Below are positions 1 to 5,891 of a DNA stretch of 6,047 bases, piece after piece. This DNA is from Actinoplanes liguriensis (lineage in GTDB: Bacteria; Actinomycetota; Actinomycetes; Mycobacteriales; Micromonosporaceae): NCBI GenBank assembly GCA_000715855.1, contig KL571323.1, forward strand, positions 79,006 through 85,052, written 5' to 3'. Under the pieces are notes generated by a model. The model was given only the letters and a program-made list of their open reading frames with translations, searched no databases and had not been told where the DNA came from. The stretch's first letter is position 1. Each line of letters starts with the position of its first letter. Position numbers and translations under genes: made by a program.

Positions 1-2
1 AC

Positions 3-107
3 AAGCGGTTCGCGACGATCAACCGGATGGAGACCGCCATCGGCCGGACCGCCGCGAAGCCGGACCTGAACGCCGAGGGCCTGTCCACCTGCACGCTCGT
101 GAAGTGA
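3..107 (+). CDS. C-terminal fragment of an unrecognised protein
   Basis: This is the end of a gene that begins before the window. One frame stays open from the first bases to a TGA at 105-107 and gives 34 residues, including RFATINRMETAIGRT and ending in STCTLVK. The third codon positions are almost all G or C, which fits real coding sequence in this genome, and a strong terminator follows the stop by 13 bases. I do not recognise the family. The visible piece is polar, with one cysteine near the C-terminus and no membrane segment. The terminator separates it from the regulator and transporter downstream, so no functional link is implied. Confidence 0.75.
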   Translation, partial: KRFATINRMETAIGRTAAKPDLNAEGLSTCTLVK

Positions 108-120
108 CACACCTCTGACG

Positions 121-145
121 AAAGGGGCCCTCCGGGGCCCCTTTT
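121..145 (+). terminator. Rho-independent terminator
   Basis: A perfect 10-bp stem pairs 121-130 (AAAGGGGCCC) with 135-144 (GGGCCCCTTT) around a TCCG loop at 131-134. The right arm runs into a four-T tract (142-145). It lies 13 bases after the stop of the partial upstream gene, so it most likely ends that transcript. The A-rich 5' side also gives the inverted structure a short T-run on the minus strand, but no minus-strand gene ends here. Confidence 0.88.
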
Positions 146-146
146 G

Positions 147-152
147 TAGACT
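147..152 (+). promoter_or_regulatory. Candidate -10 element of a leaderless promoter for the GntR gene
   Basis: TAGACT at 147-152 fits the actinobacterial -10 pattern TANNNT. Six bases separate it from the GTG at 159, so a transcript starting at the G of that codon would have standard -10 spacing and no 5' leader. This agrees with the absence of any Shine-Dalgarno before 159. No good -35 hexamer is visible: the expected position falls inside the terminator stem. The hexamer also supplies the in-frame TAG (147-149) that limits the gene upstream. This is inferred from position and pattern only. Confidence 0.4.
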
Positions 153-158
153 TCGCCC

Positions 159-812
159 GTGGTACTCCCCAGCAGCCTCCCGCCGGCCACGTTCGCCGCC
201 GACAAGGCCTACCAGCAGTTGCGCGACGCGATCCTCGACGGGGACATCGCGCCCAACCGCCGGCTCGTCGAGGAGGAGCTGGCGGCCCAGCTCGAGGTGA
301 GCCGCACGCCGGTGCGTGAGGCGCTGCTGCGGCTGGCGCAGGAGGGCCTGGTCGCCCGCGAGCGCGGCTGGCTGGTCCGCGATCATTCGCCGGCCGAGAC
401 CCTCAAGGTCGTCGAGGCCCGCGCCGCGGTCGAGAGCGCCGCCGCCCGGCTCGCCGCCTCGCAGATCACCGAGGCCGACCTGGAGCAGCTCGCCCAGCTC
501 GCCGACGCGATCGACCGGCCGGGCACCAGCACCCGCGAGCTGAACCGGCTGAACCGGCAGTTCCACGGCCTGATCACGGCGGCCTGCGGGAATCCGCTGC
601 TGGTGCAGTTCGCCCAGCGGACCAACATCAGTCACTGGTCGCTGAGCGCGAGCTGGCTGATGTCGGCGAAGGACACCGCCGAGGTCAACGCCGAGCACCG
701 TCAGATGATCGAGGCACTTCGCGCCCGGGACGAAGCGGCCATCGAGGCGCTGGTCAGGCAGCACATCGGGCGTACCCAGCGAATGCTGAGCAACATCATC
801 GCGGCCGGCTGA
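159..812 (+). CDS. GntR-family transcriptional regulator, FadR/FCD subfamily
   Basis: This 217-residue protein is a DNA-binding regulator of the FadR-like group, whose members usually respond to an acidic metabolite. A winged helix occupies about residues 14-75, with AYQQLRDAILDGDI followed by the recognition-helix segment VSRTPVREALLRLAQEGLV (about 47-65). An all-helical FCD ligand domain covers about 80-210. Its usual metal-site positions are visible: NRQFH (Asn132, His136), His180 and His202. Asn stands where many members have Asp, a common variant. The only possible start is GTG 159, because an in-frame TAG lies at 147; no ribosome binding site precedes it, so it is probably leaderless. 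It lies 94 bases before the transporter operon on the same strand and is the natural candidate to control it and itself. The effector is unknown. Confidence 0.92.
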   Translation: MVLPSSLPPATFAADKAYQQLRDAILDGDIAPNRRLVEEELAAQLEVSRTPVREALLRLAQEGLVARERGWLVRDHSPAETLKVVEARAAVESAAARLAASQITEADLEQLAQLADAIDRPGTSTRELNRLNRQFHGLITAACGNPLLVQFAQRTNISHWSLSASWLMSAKDTAEVNAEHRQMIEALRARDEAAIEALVRQHIGRTQRMLSNIIAAG

Positions 813-850
813 CAACTCCGCGCACCGTCGTTATCCCCTCGTGACCAACT

Positions 851-860
851 CTGTATACGG
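851..860 (+). promoter_or_regulatory. Candidate FadR-type GntR operator
   Basis: CTGTATACGG contains the perfect palindrome GTATAC at 853-858, with an outer C/G pair at 851/860. Operators of FadR-type GntR proteins share a core of GT, A/C, an optional base, G/T, then AC; GTATAC satisfies it exactly. The flanks are weak, lacking the outer T and A often seen in strong sites. It sits about 40 bases before the ribosome binding site and directly downstream of a FadR-type regulator gene, where an operator would be expected. Binding is inferred. Confidence 0.45.
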
Positions 861-893
861 TCTCGCATACCGAACGGATTCCAGTCCGAATAC

Positions 894-899
894 GAGGGG
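894..899 (+). promoter_or_regulatory. Ribosome binding site that fixes the start of the binding-protein gene
   Basis: GAGGGG lies seven bases before ATG 907. It favours this start over the in-frame GTG at 841, which has no such site and would put 22 extra residues in front of the lipoprotein signal. Confidence 0.75.
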
Positions 900-906
900 C
901 TTCAAC

Positions 907-2112
907 ATGGCTTTCGTCAGTCGTGGATTCATGACCGTGACCGTGGCGCTCGCGCTCACGGCCTGCTCCAGCACCACCGGGGAGGACGCGGCGCCGGCGG
1001 CCTCCGGCCCGCTCAAGATCGGCTCGATCCTGCCGCACACCGCCTACGCCGGCGCGGGTGAAGGCCTGGTCAGCGCGGTCGACCTGGCCGTCGCGGACAT
1101 CAACGACGCGGGCGGCGTCAACGGCGGCAAGGTCGAGGTCAAGCAGGTCGACTCGACCGACAACAACGACACCGCCAGCCAGGCCGTCGACCAGCTCGTC
1201 ACCTGGGGCTCGAACGTGGTGATCGGCGCCTACGGCTCCGGCATGAGCGGCGCGATCATCGGCAAGATCACCGACTCGGGCGCGGTACAGGTCTCCGGCT
1301 CGAACACCTCGTCGAGCCTGACCGGCATCAACAAACTCTATTTCCGTACGGCCCCGACCGACGCCCTGGAAGCGGCCAAGCTCGCCGACCTCGCCGTGCA
1401 GGACGGGCACGGCACCGCCGCGATCATCGCGCAGAACGACGCGTGGGGTCAGGCGTTCCAGAAGTCGCTGGTCGACTCGCTGGACGCGGCCGGCGTCGAC
1501 GTGGTCGCCCAGCAGCAGTTCAACACCACCGACACCGACTACAGCGCGCAGATCGACGCGGTGGTCGCCGCCAAGCCCGAGTCGGTGTTCCTGCTCGCCT
1601 ACGCGTCCTACGCCGGCAGCATGATCGAGTCGCTGGTCGGCACGCACGGCTTCACCAGCAAGAACGTCTATTTGTCAAACTCGACGCTCGGCGAGTACAC
1701 GATCAAGCCGGCGCTGCTCACCGGCCTGCGTGGCTTCCTGGCCGGCCCGGACCCGCAGGTCGAGGCGGACTTCGAGACCAGGCTCAAGGCTGCGAACGGG
1801 GGGTTGAAGAGCTTTGCCTACGCCGCGTCCACCTACGACGCCGTCGTCGTCAGCGCCCTCGCCGCGATCGCCGCGAAGTCGAATGACGGCAAGGCGATCG
1901 CCGCCAGGATGACCGAGGTGTCCGGCGGGGTGGCCGGCGCGACCAAGTGCACGACGTTCAAGGAGTGTGCCGGGCTGCTCGGGCAGGGCAAGGCGATCGA
2001 CTACGACGGGCTGAGCGGCGGGCTCGCGTTCAACGCGCAGAACGACGTGACCGAAACCGCCTACCAGCTCTACGCCTACGGCGCCGACGGAAAGTACGCG
2101 GTCGCCCAGTGA
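907..2112 (+). CDS. ABC transporter substrate-binding lipoprotein, Liv/HAAT type (Peripla_BP_6 fold)
   Basis: This 401-residue protein is the extracellular receptor of the importer encoded downstream. It has a short lipoprotein signal: Arg6, a hydrophobic stretch, then the lipobox LTAC with Cys20 as the lipid-anchored residue. A low-complexity linker (about 21-34) leads into a two-lobe type I periplasmic-binding fold from PLKIGSILPHTAYAGAG (35 onward), with typical DINDAGGVNGG (64-74). Likely ligand-contact segments are GAYGSGMSGA (107-116) and SGSNTSSS (130-137). Two cysteines in KCTTFKEC (348 and 354) could form an extracellular disulfide. ATG 907 is chosen because of the ribosome binding site at 894-899 and the signal peptide; GTG 841 would spoil the signal. 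The stop overlaps the next start (GTGA). The family binds amino acids, amides or urea; the ligand here is not provable, but proline or a relative is suggested by pruA downstream. Confidence 0.93.
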   Translation: MAFVSRGFMTVTVALALTACSSTTGEDAAPAASGPLKIGSILPHTAYAGAGEGLVSAVDLAVADINDAGGVNGGKVEVKQVDSTDNNDTASQAVDQLVTWGSNVVIGAYGSGMSGAIIGKITDSGAVQVSGSNTSSSLTGINKLYFRTAPTDALEAAKLADLAVQDGHGTAAIIAQNDAWGQAFQKSLVDSLDAAGVDVVAQQQFNTTDTDYSAQIDAVVAAKPESVFLLAYASYAGSMIESLVGTHGFTSKNVYLSNSTLGEYTIKPALLTGLRGFLAGPDPQVEADFETRLKAANGGLKSFAYAASTYDAVVVSALAAIAAKSNDGKAIAARMTEVSGGVAGATKCTTFKECAGLLGQGKAIDYDGLSGGLAFNAQNDVTETAYQLYAYGADGKYAVAQ

Positions 2113-3347
2113 TCCGCTTCATCAAGGGCGCCCTGGTGACGATCGTGCTGCTGCTCGTCACCGGGGCCCCGGCCCTCGCCGCCGACGACTGGGGCTTCCG
2201 CGGCCTGCTCCGCGACGGTCAGCGCGCACCCGTCGCCGGCGCCACCGTGACCGTTTCCGGCGACGGCGGGCAGATCGGCCAGGACGTCACCGACGCGAAG
2301 GGGCGCTGGGCGGTCATCCCGGTGCCCGGCCCCGGGAAGTACCGGATCACGATCAAGAGCGCCGATTTCTCGTACGAGGTGACGAAGGAGCTCGTCGACT
2401 CGCCGACCACCCTCCACGTGCAGAACGTGGTCGTCTCCACCTCGGACACGGCCCCCGCGGTCGCGAGCCTCACCGACCGTCTCGCTCAGCGCGCCGTCTC
2501 CGGCTTCAACCTGGGACTGCTCATCGCCATCGCCGCGATCGGGTTGTCGCTGGTCTTCGGCACGTCGCGATTCACCAACTTCGCGCACGGCGAGAGCGTC
2601 ACCTTCGGTGGACTGACGGGCTTCCTGCTCGCGTACGTCGCGGGCCTGCCCCTGCTGCTCGCCGCCGCGATCGCCACGGTGCTGGGCGGCGTCTTCGGAT
2701 ACGCCCAGGACGTCGCGTTCTGGCGTCCGCTCCGGCGCCGCGGCGTCTCCCTGGTCACCCTGATGATCGCGAGCATCGGCATCAGCCTCGCGATCCGCAG
2801 CCTGATGCAGTTCTTCTTCGGCTCGGCCGCGCGCTCGATGACCAGGGAGGACTGGGGGGCCGTCCGGCTCGGCCCGGTCGTGCTGCCGGCCACCAGCTAC
2901 GCCGGGATGGGGATCAGCGTCGTGGTGCTGATCGGCGTCGGGCTCTGGCTCACCCACAGCCGGATCGGCAAGGCCACCCGCGCGATCAGCAACAACAGCG
3001 CGCTCGCCGCGACCAGCGGGGTCGACGTCGACCGGATCCAGCGGATCGTCTGGGTGGTCGCCGGGGGACTGGCCGCACTCTCCGGCGTGCTCCTGGGCGT
3101 CTTCAACCAGGTCAGCTTCGACATGGGCTTCAACCTGCTGCTGCTGATGTTCGCCGGGGTGATCCTGGGCGGCCTGGGCACGGCGTTCGGCACTCTCGCC
3201 GGGTCGATCGTGGTCGGTGTCTGCACCGAGGTCCTGGTGCTCTGGATCCCCGCCGACATGAAGTACGTCGGTGGCCTCGCCGTCCTCGTCATCGTCCTGC
3301 TGGTCCGCCCGCAGGGAATCTTCGGCCGCCGCGAGCGGATCGGTTAG
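2109..3347 (+). CDS. LivH-type ABC permease with N-terminal exported beta-sandwich domain
   Basis: This 412-residue membrane protein is one half of the importer channel. The core (about 132-412) is LivH-like: NFAHGES (157-163) matches the NFAHGE motif, FWRPLRRRGVSLVTLMIASIG (204-224) the following loop and helix, and SRIGKATRAISNNSALAATSG (284-304) the cytoplasmic loop that docks the ATPases; LLVRPQGIFG ends the core. Before it come a signal sequence (Arg3, Lys6, hydrophobic 8-20, possible ALA cleavage at 22-24) and a domain at about 26-112 with PVAGATVTVSG, TDAKGRW and PGKYRITI, the pattern of carboxypeptidase-regulatory/Ig-like beta-sandwiches. Typical LivH proteins are about 290-310 residues, so about 110 are extra. 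GTG 2109 is chosen because it opens the signal and shares bases with the upstream stop; with only a distant GGAAAG (2089-2094), translation is probably coupled. GTG 2136 would remove the basic residues. Confidence 0.9.
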   Translation: MIRFIKGALVTIVLLLVTGAPALAADDWGFRGLLRDGQRAPVAGATVTVSGDGGQIGQDVTDAKGRWAVIPVPGPGKYRITIKSADFSYEVTKELVDSPTTLHVQNVVVSTSDTAPAVASLTDRLAQRAVSGFNLGLLIAIAAIGLSLVFGTSRFTNFAHGESVTFGGLTGFLLAYVAGLPLLLAAAIATVLGGVFGYAQDVAFWRPLRRRGVSLVTLMIASIGISLAIRSLMQFFFGSAARSMTREDWGAVRLGPVVLPATSYAGMGISVVVLIGVGLWLTHSRIGKATRAISNNSALAATSGVDVDRIQRIVWVVAGGLAALSGVLLGVFNQVSFDMGFNLLLLMFAGVILGGLGTAFGTLAGSIVVGVCTEVLVLWIPADMKYVGGLAVLVIVLLVRPQGIFGRRERIG

Positions 3348-3358
3348 GGGGACACGAC

Positions 3359-4324
3359 ATGATCTGGGAATCGCTGCGTGAGCTGATCACGCCGACGACC
3401 GCGGCGTACGCGCTCGCCGCGATCGGGCTCAACGTGCACTTCGGTCTCACCGGGCTGCTCAACTTCGGCCAGGCCGGGTTCGTGGCGGTCGGCGCGTACG
3501 GCTTCGCGGTCTCGGTGATGACGTTCGGGCTGTCCGCGCCGCTCGCGATCGTCGTGGCGCTGCTGCTGGCGGTCGTCTACGCGCTGCTGCTCGGCGTGCC
3601 GACGCTGCGGTTGCGGGCCGACTACCTGGCGATCGTGACCATCGCGTCGGCCGAGATCATCCGCTTCGCCCTCAACTCGAGCGCTTTCGCGACGTGGACC
3701 GGTGGGGCGAACGGCCTCTACAACGAGTACTCGGACTGGCTGAAGGGCTCCAACCCGCTGCCGTCCGGGCTCCTCTCGCTCGGGCCGTGGACGTTCACCG
3801 CCAACGACCTGTGGATCGCCGTCGTCGACTGGGTGGTGGTGCTGCTCGTCGCGGGCGGCATCCGGCTGCTGGTGCGCAGCCCCTGGGGGCGGGTGCTCAA
3901 GGGCATCCGGGAGGACGAGCACGCGATGCTCAGCCTCGGCAAGAACGTCAACCTCTACAAGTTGCAGGCGCTCGTGCTGGGCGGGGTGATCGGGGCGGCG
4001 GCCGGCATCCTCTACGTCCAGCCGACCTCGGTGCAGCCGTTCGACTTCGCGACCCGGATGACGTTCAACATGTACACGATGCTGATCCTGGGCGGGGCCG
4101 CGACGGTCTTCGGCCCGATCCTCGGCTCGATGATCTTCTGGGTGGTCATGTCGGTGACCGACCAGCTGGTGAGCCTCGGGGTGGACGCCGGGCTCCTGCA
4201 CGACGTGACGCAGGGGAGCCAGTTGCGGTTCGTCCTGGTCGGGGTGGCGCTGGTGCTGCTCGTGGTCTTCCGCCCGCAGGGCATCCTCGGTAACCGGACG
4301 GAGCTGAGCTTCGATGCCAAGTGA
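3359..4324 (+). CDS. LivM-type ABC permease
   Basis: This 321-residue membrane protein is the second channel subunit. Family features seen in order: LLNFGQAGFVAVGAYG (33-48), TLRLRADYLAIVTIASAEIIR (82-102), the short conserved TGGANGL (114-120), the ATPase-docking loop SPWGRVLKGIREDEHAMLSLGKN (174-196), and a glycine-rich helix GGVIGAAAGILYV (208-220). The end FRPQGILGNR matches the usual C-terminus. About eight hydrophobic segments are visible and there is no extra domain, in contrast to its partner. AGGGGGA at 3346-3352, partly inside the upstream stop, lies six bases before the ATG and gives a strong ribosome binding site. It is 11 bases from the LivH-type gene and overlaps the LivG-type gene by 11 bases. 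It pairs with LivH to form the translocation path. Confidence 0.94.
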   Translation: MIWESLRELITPTTAAYALAAIGLNVHFGLTGLLNFGQAGFVAVGAYGFAVSVMTFGLSAPLAIVVALLLAVVYALLLGVPTLRLRADYLAIVTIASAEIIRFALNSSAFATWTGGANGLYNEYSDWLKGSNPLPSGLLSLGPWTFTANDLWIAVVDWVVVLLVAGGIRLLVRSPWGRVLKGIREDEHAMLSLGKNVNLYKLQALVLGGVIGAAAGILYVQPTSVQPFDFATRMTFNMYTMLILGGAATVFGPILGSMIFWVVMSVTDQLVSLGVDAGLLHDVTQGSQLRFVLVGVALVLLVVFRPQGILGNRTELSFDAK

Positions 4325-5105
4325 TTCCATCCTCGTCGCGGACCACGTGCACCGGCACTACGCCGGGGTCACCGCGGTCGACGTCGAGCGGGTCGCGATC
4401 CCGCGCGGCAAGATCACCGCGCTGATCGGGCCGAACGGCGCCGGGAAGACCACGTTCTTCAACCTGCTGACCGGTTTCGACAAGCCGCAGACCGGCACCT
4501 GGACGTTCGACGGGGTCCGCCTCGACGGTCGCGCGCCGTGGCAGGTCGCGCGGCACGGCATGGTACGCACGTTCCAGCTCACCAAGGTGCTCGGGCGGCT
4601 GACCGTCCTGGAGAACATGCTTCTCGGTGCGAAGAACCGTCCCGGGGAGCGGCTGCTCACCTTCTGGCGCGGCCAGGACCGATCGGATCTTTCCCGGGCG
4701 CGGGAGATCCTCGCGCGATTCAAGCTCGACGCGAAAGCCGATGACTATGCCGCGAGCCTTTCCGGCGGCCAGCGGAAACTGCTCGAGATGGCGCGGGCGA
4801 TCATGTACGAGCCGCGGATGGTGATGCTCGACGAGCCGATGGCCGGCGTGAATCCGGCGCTCACCCAGTCGCTGCTGCACCACATCAAGGACCTCAAGGA
4901 ACAGGGCATGACGGTGCTCTTCGTCGAGCACGACATGCACATGGTCCGGTACGTCGCGGACCGGGTCGTGGTGATGGCCGAAGGAAAGATCATTGCCGAG
5001 GGCGAGCCCGCGGAAGTGCTTTCCTCGGCCGCTGTCGTCGACGCGTATCTGGGCGCGCACCACGACACCGACCTGCGCGAACTGATCCGGGAGAGCGAGT
5101 CATGA
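4314..5105 (+). CDS. LivG-type ABC transporter ATP-binding protein
   Basis: This 263-residue cytoplasmic ATPase is one of two that power the importer. All nucleotide-binding elements are intact: Walker A GPNGAGKTT (39-47), Q-loop Gln88 in RTFQLT, signature LSGGQRK (149-155), Walker B MVMLDEP (169-175) and the switch His206 in VEHDMHMV. RTFQ, MAGVNP and VEHDM are typical of LivG rather than LivF, and the length is normal. The start lies inside the end of the LivM-type gene (11-base overlap), with GGAG at 4300-4303 ten bases upstream, so translation is probably coupled. Its stop overlaps the LivF-type start as ATGA. The C-terminal tail after about residue 248 (HHDTDLRELIRESES) is charged and may be a family extension. 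It should form a heterodimer with the next product. Confidence 0.95.
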   Translation: MPSDSILVADHVHRHYAGVTAVDVERVAIPRGKITALIGPNGAGKTTFFNLLTGFDKPQTGTWTFDGVRLDGRAPWQVARHGMVRTFQLTKVLGRLTVLENMLLGAKNRPGERLLTFWRGQDRSDLSRAREILARFKLDAKADDYAASLSGGQRKLLEMARAIMYEPRMVMLDEPMAGVNPALTQSLLHHIKDLKEQGMTVLFVEHDMHMVRYVADRVVVMAEGKIIAEGEPAEVLSSAAVVDAYLGAHHDTDLRELIRESES

Positions 5106-5815
5106 CCGTCGAAGTGAAAGGCCTCGTCGGCGGTTATCTGCCGGGGATCGACATCCTGAACGGGTGCGATCTGACCGCCGCCCCGGGCGAGCTGGTCGGC
5201 ATTCTCGGCCCGAACGGGGCCGGCAAGTCGACACTTCTCAAAGCCGTCTTCGGCATGGTGAAGATCCGGAGCGGGACCATTCTCGTGAACGGTGAGGACG
5301 TCACCGGAATCCGGGCGAACGAGCTCGTGGCGCGGGGCGTCGCCTTCGTGCCGCAGAACAACAACGTGTTCACCGATCTGACCGTCCGGGAGAACCTGGA
5401 GATCGGGATCTTCCAGCGCCCGAAGGAGTTCGCCCACCGGCTGGAAGCGGTGTGCGCGCTCTTCCCCGATCTCACCGGGCGGCTGAAGCAGAAGGCCGGC
5501 TCGCTCTCCGGCGGGCAGCGGCAGACCCTGGCCATGGGGCGGGCGCTGATGACCGGCCCGTCGGTGCTCCTGCTCGACGAGCCGTCGGCGGGGCTCTCGC
5601 CGCAGCGGCAGGACGAGGTGTTCCTGCACGCGCACCGGATCAAGAAGTCCGGCGTCGCGGTGGTCATGGTGGAGCAGAACGCCCGCCGGTGCCTGCAGAT
5701 CTGCGATCGGGCGTACGTGCTCGACCAGGGGAAGAACGCGCATCACGGGACCGGGGAAGAGCTGATGCACGACCCGAAGGTGATCGAGCTCTATCTCGGC
5801 ACGCTCGCCGACTGA
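5102..5815 (+). CDS. LivF-type ABC transporter ATP-binding protein
   Basis: This 237-residue cytoplasmic ATPase is the partner of the LivG-type protein. Walker A GPNGAGKST (36-44), Q-loop Gln85 in VPQNNNVF, signature LSGGQRQ (135-141) and Walker B VLLLDEP (155-161) are all present. The usual switch His is Gln191 in VEQNARR; this VEQN form is normal for LivF and not damage. TDLTVRENLE (91-100) and PSAGLSP (161-167) are also LivF hallmarks. Translation is coupled to the upstream gene by the ATGA overlap, with GGGAG at 5089-5093 eight bases before the start. It is the last transporter gene; the next coding start is 76 bases beyond its stop, after two small hairpins that lack a T-run, so the transcript may continue into pruA. 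Confidence 0.95.
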   Translation: MTVEVKGLVGGYLPGIDILNGCDLTAAPGELVGILGPNGAGKSTLLKAVFGMVKIRSGTILVNGEDVTGIRANELVARGVAFVPQNNNVFTDLTVRENLEIGIFQRPKEFAHRLEAVCALFPDLTGRLKQKAGSLSGGQRQTLAMGRALMTGPSVLLLDEPSAGLSPQRQDEVFLHAHRIKKSGVAVVMVEQNARRCLQICDRAYVLDQGKNAHHGTGEELMHDPKVIELYLGTLAD

Positions 5816-5849
5816 CCCGTTCCGCACGGGAGCGCGCCTGGGATGGCGC
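5816..5849 (+). other. Two small hairpins between the transporter operon and pruA
   Basis: The first pairs CCCGT (5816-5820) with ACGGG (5826-5830) around five bases, starting directly after the LivF stop codon. The second pairs GCGCC (5834-5838) with GGCGC (5845-5849) around six bases. Both stems are only 5 bp and neither is followed by a T-run, so they are poor intrinsic terminators. They could protect the transporter messenger's 3' end, or be chance in GC-rich DNA. Confidence 0.3.
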
Positions 5850-5880
5850 ACGACCTCCCCGTACCCGAAATTTAATGAAA

Positions 5881-5886
5881 AAGGAG
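5881..5886 (+). promoter_or_regulatory. Ribosome binding site of pruA
   Basis: AAGGAG is a near-perfect Shine-Dalgarno. It is two bases before ATG 5889 but five before ATG 5892, which favours the second ATG. It lies in an unusually AT-rich stretch (5867-5885, 15 of 19 bases A or T) that should keep the start unstructured and might contain a -10 element (TTTAAT, 5871-5876), although no matching -35 is seen. Confidence 0.75.
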
Positions 5887-5891
5887 ACATG

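Larger units (their letters stand above)
813..906 (+). promoter_or_regulatory. Promoter/operator region of the ABC transporter operon
   Basis: This is the only sizeable gap between the regulator and the transporter. It contains the GTATAC palindrome at 853-858, two further ATAC half-sites (867-870 and 890-893), a repeated CCGAA (870-874 and 886-890) and the ribosome binding site at 894-899. A -35-like GTGACC (841-846) lies 18 bases before GCATAC (865-870), but both matches are weak and I cannot assign the promoter. No terminator is visible after the regulator gene, so read-through from it into the operon is also possible. Confidence 0.5.

Noticed and set aside
841..906. A longer binding-protein gene starting at GTG 841
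   Set aside because: It has no ribosome binding site, covers the probable operator, and would put 22 residues before a clear lipoprotein signal. ATG 907 has a well-spaced GAGGGG.
796..1647. Long minus-strand open frame opposite the binding-protein gene, and similar frames opposite the other transporter genes
   Set aside because: Their products are Arg/Asp/Gly/His-rich without domains, as expected opposite GC-rich coding DNA, and each lies over a gene with clear family motifs.
1669..1680. Cluster of codons unusual for this GC level (TAT TTG TCA AAC) in the binding-protein gene
   Set aside because: Only four codons within an otherwise uniform gene, in frame and inside a sensible protein segment; too short to indicate transfer or pausing.
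1947..2108. An upstream extension of the LivH-type permease to ATG 1947
   Set aside because: The extra 54 residues are arginine-rich, out-of-frame readings of the binding-protein gene. The signal sequence begins exactly at GTG 2109.
5671..5679. Loss of the switch histidine in the second ATPase
   Set aside because: Gln191 in VEQN is the normal LivF form, so the protein is not a degenerate ATPase.
907..5815. Urea (Urt) transporter, suggested by the N-terminal extension on the LivH-type permease
   Set aside because: No urease or other urea-related gene is visible, the extension has an Ig-like pattern that I cannot equate with UrtB, and the downstream gene points to amino acid catabolism. Not excluded without a phylogeny.
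5816..5849. Intrinsic terminator between the LivF-type gene and pruA
   Set aside because: The two hairpins have only 5-bp stems and no T-run. They are listed as weak structures, not as a terminator.
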